DNA from: Desulfofustis glycolicus DSM 9705
GTDB taxonomy: Bacteria; Desulfobacterota; Desulfobulbia; Desulfobulbales; Desulfocapsaceae
Assembly (NCBI RefSeq): GCF_900130015.1
Contig: NZ_FQXS01000029.1
Location: forward strand, 1-54,909
Reading direction: 5' to 3'
Length of the DNA stretch: 54,909 nt
In this document: in pieces, positions 16,356 through 24,404 of the stretch
Layout: every line of letters starts with the position of its first letter
Position numbering within the stretch: position 1 is the first letter of the stretch
Position numbers and translations under genes: made by a program
The notes under the pieces: generated by a model
The model's input: the letters and a program-made list of their open reading frames with translations, nothing else
What the model was told of the DNA's origin: nothing
The model's database searches: none

Positions 16356-17447
16356 ATGGTTTCCGTGAGAATATTCGGCGCCGGTTCAATCGGCAATCAT
16401 CTTAGTTTCGCCTGTCGCCAGAAAGGGTGGCAGGTCGAGATGTGCGACCGAGACAAAACTGCGCTCGAGAGGACGCAAAAGGACATCTATCCGGGGCGTT
16501 ACGGAAAATGGGACGCAGATATCCAGCTGCAATTGGTCGAGGACCTGGCAGACGAGTACAGAGATGTTGTCATTATCGGGACACCGCCGGAATACCATAT
16601 ACCGGTGGCCCTGGACCAGATCAGACGCATTTCGCCGAAGATCGTTTTGATCGAAAAACCGCTTTGTCCTCCAAGCCTTGATGGTGTTGGAGAACTGCTT
16701 GAAACGGCACGGGAGCACAAGTGTCTCGTACTGGTCGGCTACAATCATACATTGACGCGCAATACCCGGGTTGCGGAGCAATTGCTGGCCGACAGAGTTG
16801 TTGGAGAGATCGTTACGATTGATGCCGGTTTTCGTGAGTACTGGGGGGGCATTTTTGCCGCTCATCCCTGGCTTGACGGCCCAAAGGACAGTTACCTGGG
16901 ATATCTCTCCAAGGGCGGGGGGGCAACTGGAGAACACTCGCATGCTATTAACATCTGGCAGCATTTCGCTCACATAACCGGAAACGGCCGTACCACCAAG
17001 GTCGCCGCCATGCATCAGATCATTCGGAGCGACGGTGTCGAGTACGATCAACTCGGGCAGATGATCGTGGAGACGGAATCGGGACTGATTGGCAACATCG
17101 TTCAGGACGTGGTTACCGAGCCACCGGAAAAGAAGGTTAAAATTATCGGTAAATCAGGGTATATCGAATGGCAGGTGAATGCAACTTCAGATTGTGATGC
17201 CGTGCGGTACAAGACGGGTGACATACCGGTGCAGGAGCAGCTTTTCAAAAAGACACGGCCTGATGACTTTGCCGGTGAAATCGACCATCTTGCGGACTTG
17301 CTGGCTGATCCTGACCAGGATTCGCCGATTTCGCTGACCCGGGGCCTGGAGACAATGCTGATCATTGAGGCGGCCTATAAGTCGAGCAAAGAAAGCCGGT
17401 TCGTCACTGTCGACTATTCCCGTTTTCCGTTCGCTTTTTTTTCCTGA
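16356..17447 (+). CDS. Gfo/Idh/MocA family oxidoreductase
   Basis: The 363-residue enzyme has an N-terminal Rossmann domain (RIFGAGSIGNHL, 5-16), the EKPL motif with the conserved catalytic-site lysine near residue 108, and a GEHSHAINIW segment carrying the His-containing substrate site. Such enzymes oxidise or reduce sugar hydroxyls with NAD(P). AAGGAG lies eight bases before the ATG. It heads the operon with the NeuB-cupin fusion (11 bases downstream), HAD and NeuA-like genes. It therefore probably prepares or modifies the nonulosonic-type sugar or its precursor. Confidence 0.82.
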   Translation: MVSVRIFGAGSIGNHLSFACRQKGWQVEMCDRDKTALERTQKDIYPGRYGKWDADIQLQLVEDLADEYRDVVIIGTPPEYHIPVALDQIRRISPKIVLIEKPLCPPSLDGVGELLETAREHKCLVLVGYNHTLTRNTRVAEQLLADRVVGEIVTIDAGFREYWGGIFAAHPWLDGPKDSYLGYLSKGGGATGEHSHAINIWQHFAHITGNGRTTKVAAMHQIIRSDGVEYDQLGQMIVETESGLIGNIVQDVVTEPPEKKVKIIGKSGYIEWQVNATSDCDAVRYKTGDIPVQEQLFKKTRPDDFAGEIDHLADLLADPDQDSPISLTRGLETMLIIEAAYKSSKESRFVTVDYSRFPFAFFS

Positions 17448-17457
17448 GAGGGTAAGG

Positions 17458-18990
17458 ATGAAACCGTTTACATTCGAAAACTTGTTTGTTCTTGACCTGG
17501 CAAATAATCACCAGGGCGAAATTGAACACGGGCTGGCTGTCATTGAAAAGCATGGCGAAGTAGTCAGAAAGTGCGAAGTGCGTGCCGGTCTTAAATTTCA
17601 GTTCCGGCAATTGGATACCTTTATTCATCCGGATTTCAAGGAAAGAAAGGATATCAAACATATCCCCCGGTTCATGGAAACAGCCTTGCCTGTCGATGCC
17701 TATGGGGAGTTGGTCGATGCCGTGCATAGGCAGGGGATGGTCAGTATTTGCACCCCATTCGATGAGGAGTCGGTTGATATCATTCTTGAGATGGGCATTG
17801 AAGTTATCAAGGTGGCCAGTTGTTCGGCTTCGGATTGGCCGTTGCTCAAGAAAATAGCACAGACCAATCGGCCGGTCATTATTTCCACGGCAGGGTTGTC
17901 TATGAGCAAGATCGATCGTTTGGTGAGCTACTTCGAATACGAGAAAGCGCACTTCGCTCTGATGCATTGTGTTGCTCTTTACCCGACACCTCCGGAAAAA
18001 ACCGAACTGAATCAAATAGATTTGCTGAAAAATCGGTTCCCCGCTCTCACTGTCGGCTTTTCGACACATGAACACCCCGATAATACTATAAATATCGGGA
18101 TAGCATATGGAAAAGGAGCGAGAATTTTCGAGCGTCATGTCGGCTTTGAGACGGGTAGGCATAAACTGAACAAGTATTCGTCCACACCTGAACAAATCGA
18201 GCAATGGATCACAGCCTGGAAGCAGGCAGTGGCCACGTGCGGAGGCGATTATCGGGCGCCGGCAGACCCTGACGAAACAGCTTCGCTGAGATCGCTGATG
18301 CGCGGTGTCTATGCAAAGAAGAAGATTTCTGCCGGAGAGGCGATTGAGCAAAGTCATGTGTTCTTCTCGATGCCCCTTCAGGACGATCAGCTGGCAAGCG
18401 GTGACTTCGTTCCCGGCATTGTTGCCAATCGCGACTACGCAGCAGGCACTCCCCTGGACGGCTCCATGGCAAATCTCGAGCCAAGCAGGAAAGACAGGAT
18501 CTTCCAGATAATGTTGCAGGTGAAAGGGATTCTCAATCAGGCGCGTATCTTCATCGGTAAGGAGAGTGCCATTGAAATCTCGCATCATTATGGACTGGAG
18601 CATTTCCGTGAATTCGGAGCGGTCATCATCACCTGTATCAACCGCAGTTACTGCAAAAAGCTCATTGTCATGCTGCCCCGCCAGAAACATCCCTATCATT
18701 TTCACGAGAAGAAGGAAGAAACGTTTCAGCTTCTCTGGGGGGATGTGGAGATCGAACTGGCCGGGAACAGGACCAAGCTGGAACAGGGCGACATATTTAC
18801 CGTTCTGGGAAGAGAGTGGCACAAGTTCCATACCCTGGACGGTTGCGTGTTCGAGGAGGTTTCGACGACTCATTTCGATAACGATTCCTTCTACGAAGAC
18901 GAACGAATAGCCAGGCTGCCGCGGGAACAGAGGAAGACCCAGCTGGACAATTGGGAGTCGGCGACCCGAGATGTTATTCGTTCGAGATAA
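17458..18990 (+). CDS. NeuB-family synthase fused to SAF and cupin domains
   Basis: The 510-residue protein has three parts. The first is a NeuB-type TIM barrel (about 6-260: ANNHQGEIEHG, CTPFDEESVD, HCVALYPTPPE, FERHVGFE). The second is an SAF/antifreeze-like domain (about 275-345: MRGVYAKKKISAGEAI). The third is a C-terminal cupin (about 365-490) with metal-type ligands HPYHFHEKKEE and His455. The barrel condenses phosphoenolpyruvate with an aldose to a 2-keto-3-deoxy acid. The cupin resembles sugar isomerases and may shape or bind the sugar. The start at 17458 has GAGAGGGTAAGG directly before it. The product sugar is not determined. Confidence 0.85.
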   Translation: MKPFTFENLFVLDLANNHQGEIEHGLAVIEKHGEVVRKCEVRAGLKFQFRQLDTFIHPDFKERKDIKHIPRFMETALPVDAYGELVDAVHRQGMVSICTPFDEESVDIILEMGIEVIKVASCSASDWPLLKKIAQTNRPVIISTAGLSMSKIDRLVSYFEYEKAHFALMHCVALYPTPPEKTELNQIDLLKNRFPALTVGFSTHEHPDNTINIGIAYGKGARIFERHVGFETGRHKLNKYSSTPEQIEQWITAWKQAVATCGGDYRAPADPDETASLRSLMRGVYAKKKISAGEAIEQSHVFFSMPLQDDQLASGDFVPGIVANRDYAAGTPLDGSMANLEPSRKDRIFQIMLQVKGILNQARIFIGKESAIEISHHYGLEHFREFGAVIITCINRSYCKKLIVMLPRQKHPYHFHEKKEETFQLLWGDVEIELAGNRTKLEQGDIFTVLGREWHKFHTLDGCVFEEVSTTHFDNDSFYEDERIARLPREQRKTQLDNWESATRDVIRSR

Positions 18991-19651
18991 AAACTGCGTG
19001 ACCGGGGTCGAGGAGAATGCCTCCGGAGAAGTCAACGTCATCATATTCGATTTCGACGGGACACTTGTTCAGTCGAACCGGATAAAGCTGCAGGCCTGGT
19101 ATGATCTCTTTGCTGGAGATGACACCAAGCGTGCACTGTTGCCAGGAGTCCTAGAACGTCATGGGGAGGCTTCGCGCTACGCCATCATTAGGAAGTTTTT
19201 TGAACGCGCCGGAGATGAGCAGCTCAGCGAGGATCAACTGTCTGAGGTCATAGCCGATTACGCCCGGCGGTACAATAAGTTGGTCCTGGAAGGTGTTAAA
19301 ACGTGTCCCGAAATGCCGAGCGCCTCAGATGTCCTTGATGAGTTGTTCACCAAAGTGCCGCTCTACTGCAGCTCGCATACGCCGGAGACAGAGTTGCTGG
19401 ACATCCTGCATTTCCGTGGCTGGAGTCGGTATTTCAAAGGGATATTCGGGTACCCCCGGGTTAAAAGCGAAACGGTAAAATATATCGTCGCTACCGAACA
19501 GGTATTTCCCGATGAGGTGCTTGTTGTCGGGGACGGGCTATCAGACCGGGAAGCCGCCGAAACTACGGGGGCCCGCTTCTTCTCGATATCTGGCTGCAGT
19601 GATGTGCGGAGTCTGTTGCAATGCTGCCATTTCGAAAGATCGGCCATATAA
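18971..19651 (+). CDS. HAD-superfamily phosphatase
   Basis: The 226-residue protein has the HAD motif I nucleophile in IIFDFDGTL (Asp27 and Asp29), a motif II-like YCSSHTPE, a Lys in RVKSETVKY, and motif IV VVGDGLSDREAA. The cap is helical, as in beta-phosphoglucomutase/Neu5Ac-9-phosphatase types. It overlaps the NeuB fusion gene by 20 bases and precedes the NeuA-like gene. Removal of phosphate from a nonulosonate-9-phosphate (or analogous) intermediate is the likely role, by inference from context. The start could lie a little further downstream. Confidence 0.78.
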   Translation: MLFVRDKNCVTGVEENASGEVNVIIFDFDGTLVQSNRIKLQAWYDLFAGDDTKRALLPGVLERHGEASRYAIIRKFFERAGDEQLSEDQLSEVIADYARRYNKLVLEGVKTCPEMPSASDVLDELFTKVPLYCSSHTPETELLDILHFRGWSRYFKGIFGYPRVKSETVKYIVATEQVFPDEVLVVGDGLSDREAAETTGARFFSISGCSDVRSLLQCCHFERSAI

Positions 19652-19689
19652 TCAACCAGGAGACAAAGGGGTAAAATTTCCCGTCAGCT

Positions 19690-20400
19690 ATGTTGTTACA
19701 ACATAAAGTTCTTGCAGTGGTCCCCGCACGAGGTGGCAGTAAAGGCATCAAGCTCAAAAATCTTCGCGAAGTCGGTGGGGTGCCGCTGGTCGCTATTGTT
19801 GGCCGGCTGCTCAACGGTCTGCCGGAAATTGACCGGGCTGTTGTTTCAACCGATCATGAGCTTATCAGGGATGTTGCCGTGGCATCGGGGCTTGAAGCTC
19901 CATTCCTGAGACCGGAAAATCTTTCCGGCGACAGGATCGGAGATCTTGAAGTGCTCACCCATGCATTGCTCGCCGCGGAGGACGATGATGGGCAGCACTA
20001 TGACGTGGTCGTAATGGTGCAGCCGACCTGTCCGCTGCGCAAAAAAGGGCACATTCTGGACCCGGTCGAGAAGCTGATCCGGGGGGGCTATGATGCTGTC
20101 TGGACCGTCAGCCCGACAGATTCCAAGGCCCATCCATTGAAGCAACTCGTTTACCGGGACGATCGATTGGACTATTACGATCATCGCGGTGCATCGATCA
20201 TCGCCCGGCAACAGCTGGAACCATTGTACCATCGCAATGGCGCTGCGTATGCGATAAGTCGTACATGCCTGCTGGAGAAGAAATCGATCAAAGGGGGGAA
20301 TACTTCGGCTATTGTCATTGAAGAGTTTTTGCCCAACATCGATACGGAACTTGACCTGCAATTCGCCGATTTCTACCTGAACAGATTGCCGAAACCGTGA
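19690..20400 (+). CDS. Acylneuraminate cytidylyltransferase family protein (NeuA-like)
   Basis: The 236-residue protein begins with the CMP-sugar synthetase signature VVPARGGSKGIKLKN and continues with VVSTDHELI and VVMVQPTCPLR, as in CMP-Neu5Ac/CMP-legionaminate synthetases. It activates the 2-keto sugar acid with CTP for transfer. It follows the phosphatase gene and overlaps the next gene by four bases (GTGA). Confidence 0.85.
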   Translation: MLLQHKVLAVVPARGGSKGIKLKNLREVGGVPLVAIVGRLLNGLPEIDRAVVSTDHELIRDVAVASGLEAPFLRPENLSGDRIGDLEVLTHALLAAEDDDGQHYDVVVMVQPTCPLRKKGHILDPVEKLIRGGYDAVWTVSPTDSKAHPLKQLVYRDDRLDYYDHRGASIIARQQLEPLYHRNGAAYAISRTCLLEKKSIKGGNTSAIVIEEFLPNIDTELDLQFADFYLNRLPKP

Positions 20401-21872
20401 CACCTCCATTCTCCTCGTTGAGATCACTTCATCCTCTCCATTGGCTCATCATTCCCATCGAAACAAAAGTCAGGGAGTTTGACGCGAAGCTCCTGCTCAG
20501 CTGTGCTGCAGCCGAGGCGGGTTACGGGGTCATCCTCGGACATCAGCACGTGATTCAACGCACGTGGAGGAAGATGCCCCGAAGCACCGTTTTCGACAAA
20601 AGCGTCGTAAAGGCAAACGAGAAAAAATTCAGGGCATATAAACGGCAGGGAAACGGGGTAATCGCCTGGTGTGAGGAAGGCCTGCTGCTGGCAGACGAGC
20701 AGGACTATGCGAACAGAAAGCTCAATCCGGCAACCTTGGAACACGTTGACCTGTTCTGCTCCTGGGGCGCCAATCAGACACGGGTTGTCCTTGGCAACGT
20801 TCCAGAAGTAGAGAATAAATTGCAGGCCGTCGGCAATCCGAGAATGGATTTGCTGCGGCCGGAAGTCCGCGGCTATTTTTCCCGGGGAGCGGCAGAGATC
20901 AAAAATGCCTTTGGTCCGTTTTTGCTCATTAACACTAATTTCGCTGCTTACAACAACATCCGCGGGGCCGAGACATCACTTGAAATTCAGAAACGCAGTG
21001 GCAAGATTCGTTCTCCGCAAGGAGAAAAACTCTTTCGTGAATTTGTAGGATTCAAGGAGAGAATGTATCATGCGTTCACCTCCCTGGTGGAAACACTTGC
21101 CAGAAATTTCCCTGATTACACGATTGTTGTCCGCCCCCACCCTGCCGAAAATCATGAGGTATGGCGAAAAACGGTTTCATCTTGGCCGAATGTCAGGATC
21201 GTTCACGAAGGAAACGTGATCAATTGGCTGCTTGCGGCGGAAGTAACCATCCAGAATGGGTGTACGACAGGGATTGAATCGTTCTTGTTGGACCGGCCGA
21301 CTGTCTCCTATCAACCCTTTGCCTCGACGATTTATGAGAATTATCTGCCCGATGTTTTGGGTATAGCGGCCAGAAACGAAAAAGGTCTCGTTGATCTGGT
21401 GAAAACTATCTGTTGCGGAACGCTTGGTGAGAGCGAGCAGGAACAGGCGGAAAAGCGGGAATTGGCCGGACACTTTATACAGAACGTCGATGGGGAGTTG
21501 TGCGTCGATCGAATTGTTGCACAACTCCCGTCTTTCAGGAGGAAAAAAGATCAGATAATCGGCAACAGGTTCCTCCAGGCTGCACGGCAGGTGAGAAACT
21601 GGCAGACGACATGTCGATATCTGGCCCGTTCCGTTAAGGACCGGTTTGTTGATGGGCGGAGTATGAACCTGAAAAAGGGGGGGCGGGAAAGTCTGGCGAA
21701 CGTGCAGAAGAAGGTTGTCAAGCAGGTTTTCCCGGGACTTACCTGGGATGAAGTCAACACTGGTGTTCAAACTTTTCAACAGGTCATGCAACGGTTTGAC
21801 GGCATCGAGGTATTTCCGTACGCACGGAATTGTTTCGTCATTGCACCACCCCATTCACGTGACAACGGGTAA
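20397..21872 (+). CDS. Surface carbohydrate biosynthesis protein
   Basis: The 491-residue protein begins with LIIPIETKVREFDAKLLL and contains VVRPHPAENHEVW, QNGCTTGIESFLLDRPTVSY and ENYLPD. This pattern fits the 'surface carbohydrate biosynthesis protein' family, whose fold resembles glycosyltransferases or nucleotide-sugar epimerases of the GT-B type and which often accompanies NeuB/NeuA-like genes. It is likely a transferase for the CMP-activated sugar. The GTG start overlaps the cytidylyltransferase stop (GTGA), indicating translational coupling. Confidence 0.75.
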   Translation: MTPPFSSLRSLHPLHWLIIPIETKVREFDAKLLLSCAAAEAGYGVILGHQHVIQRTWRKMPRSTVFDKSVVKANEKKFRAYKRQGNGVIAWCEEGLLLADEQDYANRKLNPATLEHVDLFCSWGANQTRVVLGNVPEVENKLQAVGNPRMDLLRPEVRGYFSRGAAEIKNAFGPFLLINTNFAAYNNIRGAETSLEIQKRSGKIRSPQGEKLFREFVGFKERMYHAFTSLVETLARNFPDYTIVVRPHPAENHEVWRKTVSSWPNVRIVHEGNVINWLLAAEVTIQNGCTTGIESFLLDRPTVSYQPFASTIYENYLPDVLGIAARNEKGLVDLVKTICCGTLGESEQEQAEKRELAGHFIQNVDGELCVDRIVAQLPSFRRKKDQIIGNRFLQAARQVRNWQTTCRYLARSVKDRFVDGRSMNLKKGGRESLANVQKKVVKQVFPGLTWDEVNTGVQTFQQVMQRFDGIEVFPYARNCFVIAPPHSRDNG

Positions 21873-21876
21873 TGGC

Positions 21877-22830
21877 ATGGATGGGGGCGAGAGCAAGCCG
21901 TGCATGGTCTTTTTGTTGTATATGAACCGGTCCGGTTCGACGCTGCTTGCCCATCTGTTGGATCAATATCGGGATATTGGCGTGACGCCGGAAGCTGATA
22001 TTCCTGATGGGCTTCTCCTCTCCACGGCGGACATCCGCGAAGAGATCGATATTTTATCGTATCTCGATAAACTCTATCGAAACCGGAAATTCAGTGCCTG
22101 GAACGTCGACCGGGATCGACTCGAGAGAGCGTTACGGGGCATGATCCCCCCGTACGGCTTCGAGCATATCCTTCTAGAAATCCTGAGCCTCTATTTTTCC
22201 TCTTCTCACGCCAGGGTATATATTTACAAGCGGGGGCATTATATCAACCATGTGCCGGAATTGCGCCGACTGTTCCCCGGCTGCAGATTCCTCTTTATAG
22301 AACGCGATCCCAGGGCGATTTTCGAATCCCAGAAGAGAAGCGTCGACAGCGTGAGCGGTCGGGTAATGGCGGTCAACGCAGTGGAACGGGCGATTAAATA
22401 CGTACGGACCATGAAGTTGGTTGAGAGATACTCGTCTGACGGAGACTTTTTTTCTCTGCGTTTCGAAGACCTGGTTTCCGACCCCGATCGCGCCATCTGT
22501 CCGGTTCTTGATTTTCTCGGCGTGGATAACAGGGAAACCGTGCGATCACGCTATTTTCAAAAAATTCCCGAGAGTCAGCATCATTTGCACCGGGGTATCC
22601 TGGCAAAGCCCGCCCTCAAGAAGATCGACGAATGGCAGAAGGTATTGCGCCACGAGGAAATCGACGCGATGCAATGGATAGCGGGCCGGACCATTCGATC
22701 GCGAGGTTATGAATTGTTCCCGACCAGTACGGGGTGCCTGAGATCAGGGTTCTTTTTGCTATGGGCAGTGGGTCATCTGCTGTTTCGTCATGCACCGGCC
22801 GAGGTGCTTCGGCGGACAATAAAGCGATGA
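21877..22830 (+). CDS. Sulfotransferase family protein (third type)
   Basis: The 317-residue product has FLLYMNRSGSTLLAHLLDQY (about 14-33) as the PAPS 5'-binding loop and CRFLFIERDPRAIFESQKRS as the 3'-phosphate-binding strand-helix. Both mark a P-loop sulfotransferase. The frame is open upstream into the previous gene, but ATG 21877, four bases after that stop, is the natural start. Together with the minus-strand pair at 14,591 and 15,402 it makes three unlike sulfotransferases in 8 kb. Confidence 0.78.
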   Translation: MDGGESKPCMVFLLYMNRSGSTLLAHLLDQYRDIGVTPEADIPDGLLLSTADIREEIDILSYLDKLYRNRKFSAWNVDRDRLERALRGMIPPYGFEHILLEILSLYFSSSHARVYIYKRGHYINHVPELRRLFPGCRFLFIERDPRAIFESQKRSVDSVSGRVMAVNAVERAIKYVRTMKLVERYSSDGDFFSLRFEDLVSDPDRAICPVLDFLGVDNRETVRSRYFQKIPESQHHLHRGILAKPALKKIDEWQKVLRHEEIDAMQWIAGRTIRSRGYELFPTSTGCLRSGFFLLWAVGHLLFRHAPAEVLRRTIKR

Positions 22831-22888
22831 GACTCGGGGTCCATTCGCTCCTTAATCGTATCAGCAGTGCTCATCGGTCTCTTTGTCT

Positions 22889-24040
22889 ATGAAACAGGAT
22901 GGTGCCAGATTACAGCATGCGAGGCCGTCGAGGATATTCCCTCCCGGTGGTCATGATACCACCATCAGGGTCGCGATCATAGCCGATGGGATGCCATCCG
23001 GGGGGACTGAACGACAAATCGTCGCTCTGCTGAAGGGATTGCGCCAGTCCTGCAGATCAATCGAAACCCTGTTCGGTGTCCTGGTGAAAGGCGGTGCCCG
23101 CGAACATGAGGCAATGCTCTGGGCAAACGAGGTTTTACCGATACGGCAGCAGCATCAGTTAGATATCACTCTTGCATGGTCGGTCGTCAGGCTTGTCAGA
23201 CGCTATCGGGTTGATGTCGTGCACACGTTCGGGAGTATTGCAGATCTTGCGGGATGTGCGGCCTCCAGGATGGCTGGTGCAAAGTTTGTCAACGGGTCGA
23301 TACGGTCGGCACGGAGAAAGCTTTCAAAGCGCGACCGTCTCAGCAAATTGACGATGCCTTTTGCAGACCTGATCGTGGCCAATTCGAGGGCCGGTCTGCG
23401 GGCTTTCGGGATGGACAAGCTGGGTACGGCACGGGTGATTTATAACGGTATGGACCTGGCGTCACTTTCTGGTGTGGGCAAGATTGATTTTCCAGCCCCC
23501 TTTATTTGCATGGTAGGGAATTTTACCGCAAAAAAAGACCAGAAGGCACTTATTGAAGCATTTCCCCTGGTGCTGAAACAGCATCCGGATTATCGCCTCG
23601 TTCTCATTGGGAGGGGAGATCGAGAGACTCACTGCCGGCAGGTGATCGACCGGTTGGGTTTGATTGATCGAGTCGTTATCGTCAACGATTGTGATGAGCC
23701 AGCTCCATGGATCGAGGGTGCGACCGTCTGTGTCCTCTTGAGTCCGGATGGAGAGGGGCTCTCCAATGTTATCATGGAGTATTGCGCTCACGGAAAACCG
23801 GTTGTAGCCACCGATCTTGGCGGCAACGATGAAATAATTGAAGATGGAGCATCGGGAGTGCTGCTGCAGTCACATGATTCCGATACAGTCGGTTCAGCAC
23901 TGTTGGCTCTTTTAAACGATAAAGAGAAAATGGAGCGAATCGGCCGACGAGCCGGAGAGATTATACAGGAGCGCTTTCATCTCCAACGGATGATCGATGA
24001 CTATGTGGAACTTTATTTTTACGTGGTAAAGAAAAAGTAA
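22889..24040 (+). CDS. Glycosyltransferase family 4 protein
   Basis: The 383-residue GT-B enzyme has an N-terminal GGTERQIVALLKGL acceptor-domain motif. Its C-terminal nucleotide-sugar domain has MVGNFTAKKDQKALIEAF, LVLIGRGD and the E-x7-E region DGEGLSNVIMEYCAHGKPVVATD. These place it in GT4. It is a cytoplasmic, membrane-associated enzyme adding a sugar during glycan assembly. ATG 22889 is chosen; TTG 22883 is in frame and neither has a clear ribosome-binding site. Confidence 0.85.
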   Translation: MKQDGARLQHARPSRIFPPGGHDTTIRVAIIADGMPSGGTERQIVALLKGLRQSCRSIETLFGVLVKGGAREHEAMLWANEVLPIRQQHQLDITLAWSVVRLVRRYRVDVVHTFGSIADLAGCAASRMAGAKFVNGSIRSARRKLSKRDRLSKLTMPFADLIVANSRAGLRAFGMDKLGTARVIYNGMDLASLSGVGKIDFPAPFICMVGNFTAKKDQKALIEAFPLVLKQHPDYRLVLIGRGDRETHCRQVIDRLGLIDRVVIVNDCDEPAPWIEGATVCVLLSPDGEGLSNVIMEYCAHGKPVVATDLGGNDEIIEDGASGVLLQSHDSDTVGSALLALLNDKEKMERIGRRAGEIIQERFHLQRMIDDYVELYFYVVKKK

Positions 24041-24404
24041 GACCAAGTGCAATGATAGGCAGTCCCCATGATCAGTCGGATGAACCATTATTATCGTCCG
24101 CATCAAACCCTAGAGGTGGACCCAAGGATTAGGATCACGAGCTAAGTTATAGTAAGAAGTTCATAGCTTCTCAACCCAAGATCATGAGGAATTATGAAAC
24201 GGCAACGACGAAAACACACACCGGAATTCAAAGCCAGGATTGCTTTGAAGGCGATCAAAGTGATTAAGACGATCAGCCAGATTGCCAAAAGAAGAAGGAC
24301 CAACTTGTTCAGCAAACCCTATAATTCTTTGCGGGTTGGTTGGGCGGTTATATTGTGAGAAAATCGTTGATCTTTCCTGAAAAGTCCTCTGGAGAATGGG
24401 TAAA
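24041..24404. other. AT-rich gap holding IS3 debris
   Basis: Between the GT4 and GT39-like genes lies a stretch whose only recognisable content is the orfA remnant at 24,194-24,358 and, from 24,116, a GTGGACCC-type sequence that resembles an IS3 terminal repeat. The base composition shifts to AT-rich here and stays so to about 27,130, unlike the GC-richer neighbours, which points to a separate acquisition. Confidence 0.5.
24194..24358 (+). pseudogene. IS3-family orfA remnant
   Basis: A 54-codon frame starts MKRQRRKHTPEFKARIALKA, the typical opening of IS3-family OrfA (helix-turn-helix protein that binds the IS ends), and continues with ISQIAKR. After about residue 34 the similarity is lost and the frame ends early. 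No orfB follows. It is a decayed or deleted insertion sequence. Confidence 0.72.

Noticed and set aside
17404-19044. 546-codon minus-strand frame opposite the NeuB fusion
   Set aside because: The plus-strand protein has clear NeuB, SAF and cupin motifs; the antisense product has none.
22889-22903. Similar ATGAAACA(G/A)GATGG starts at 22889 and 11403
   Set aside because: The likeness ends after five codons; most likely chance.
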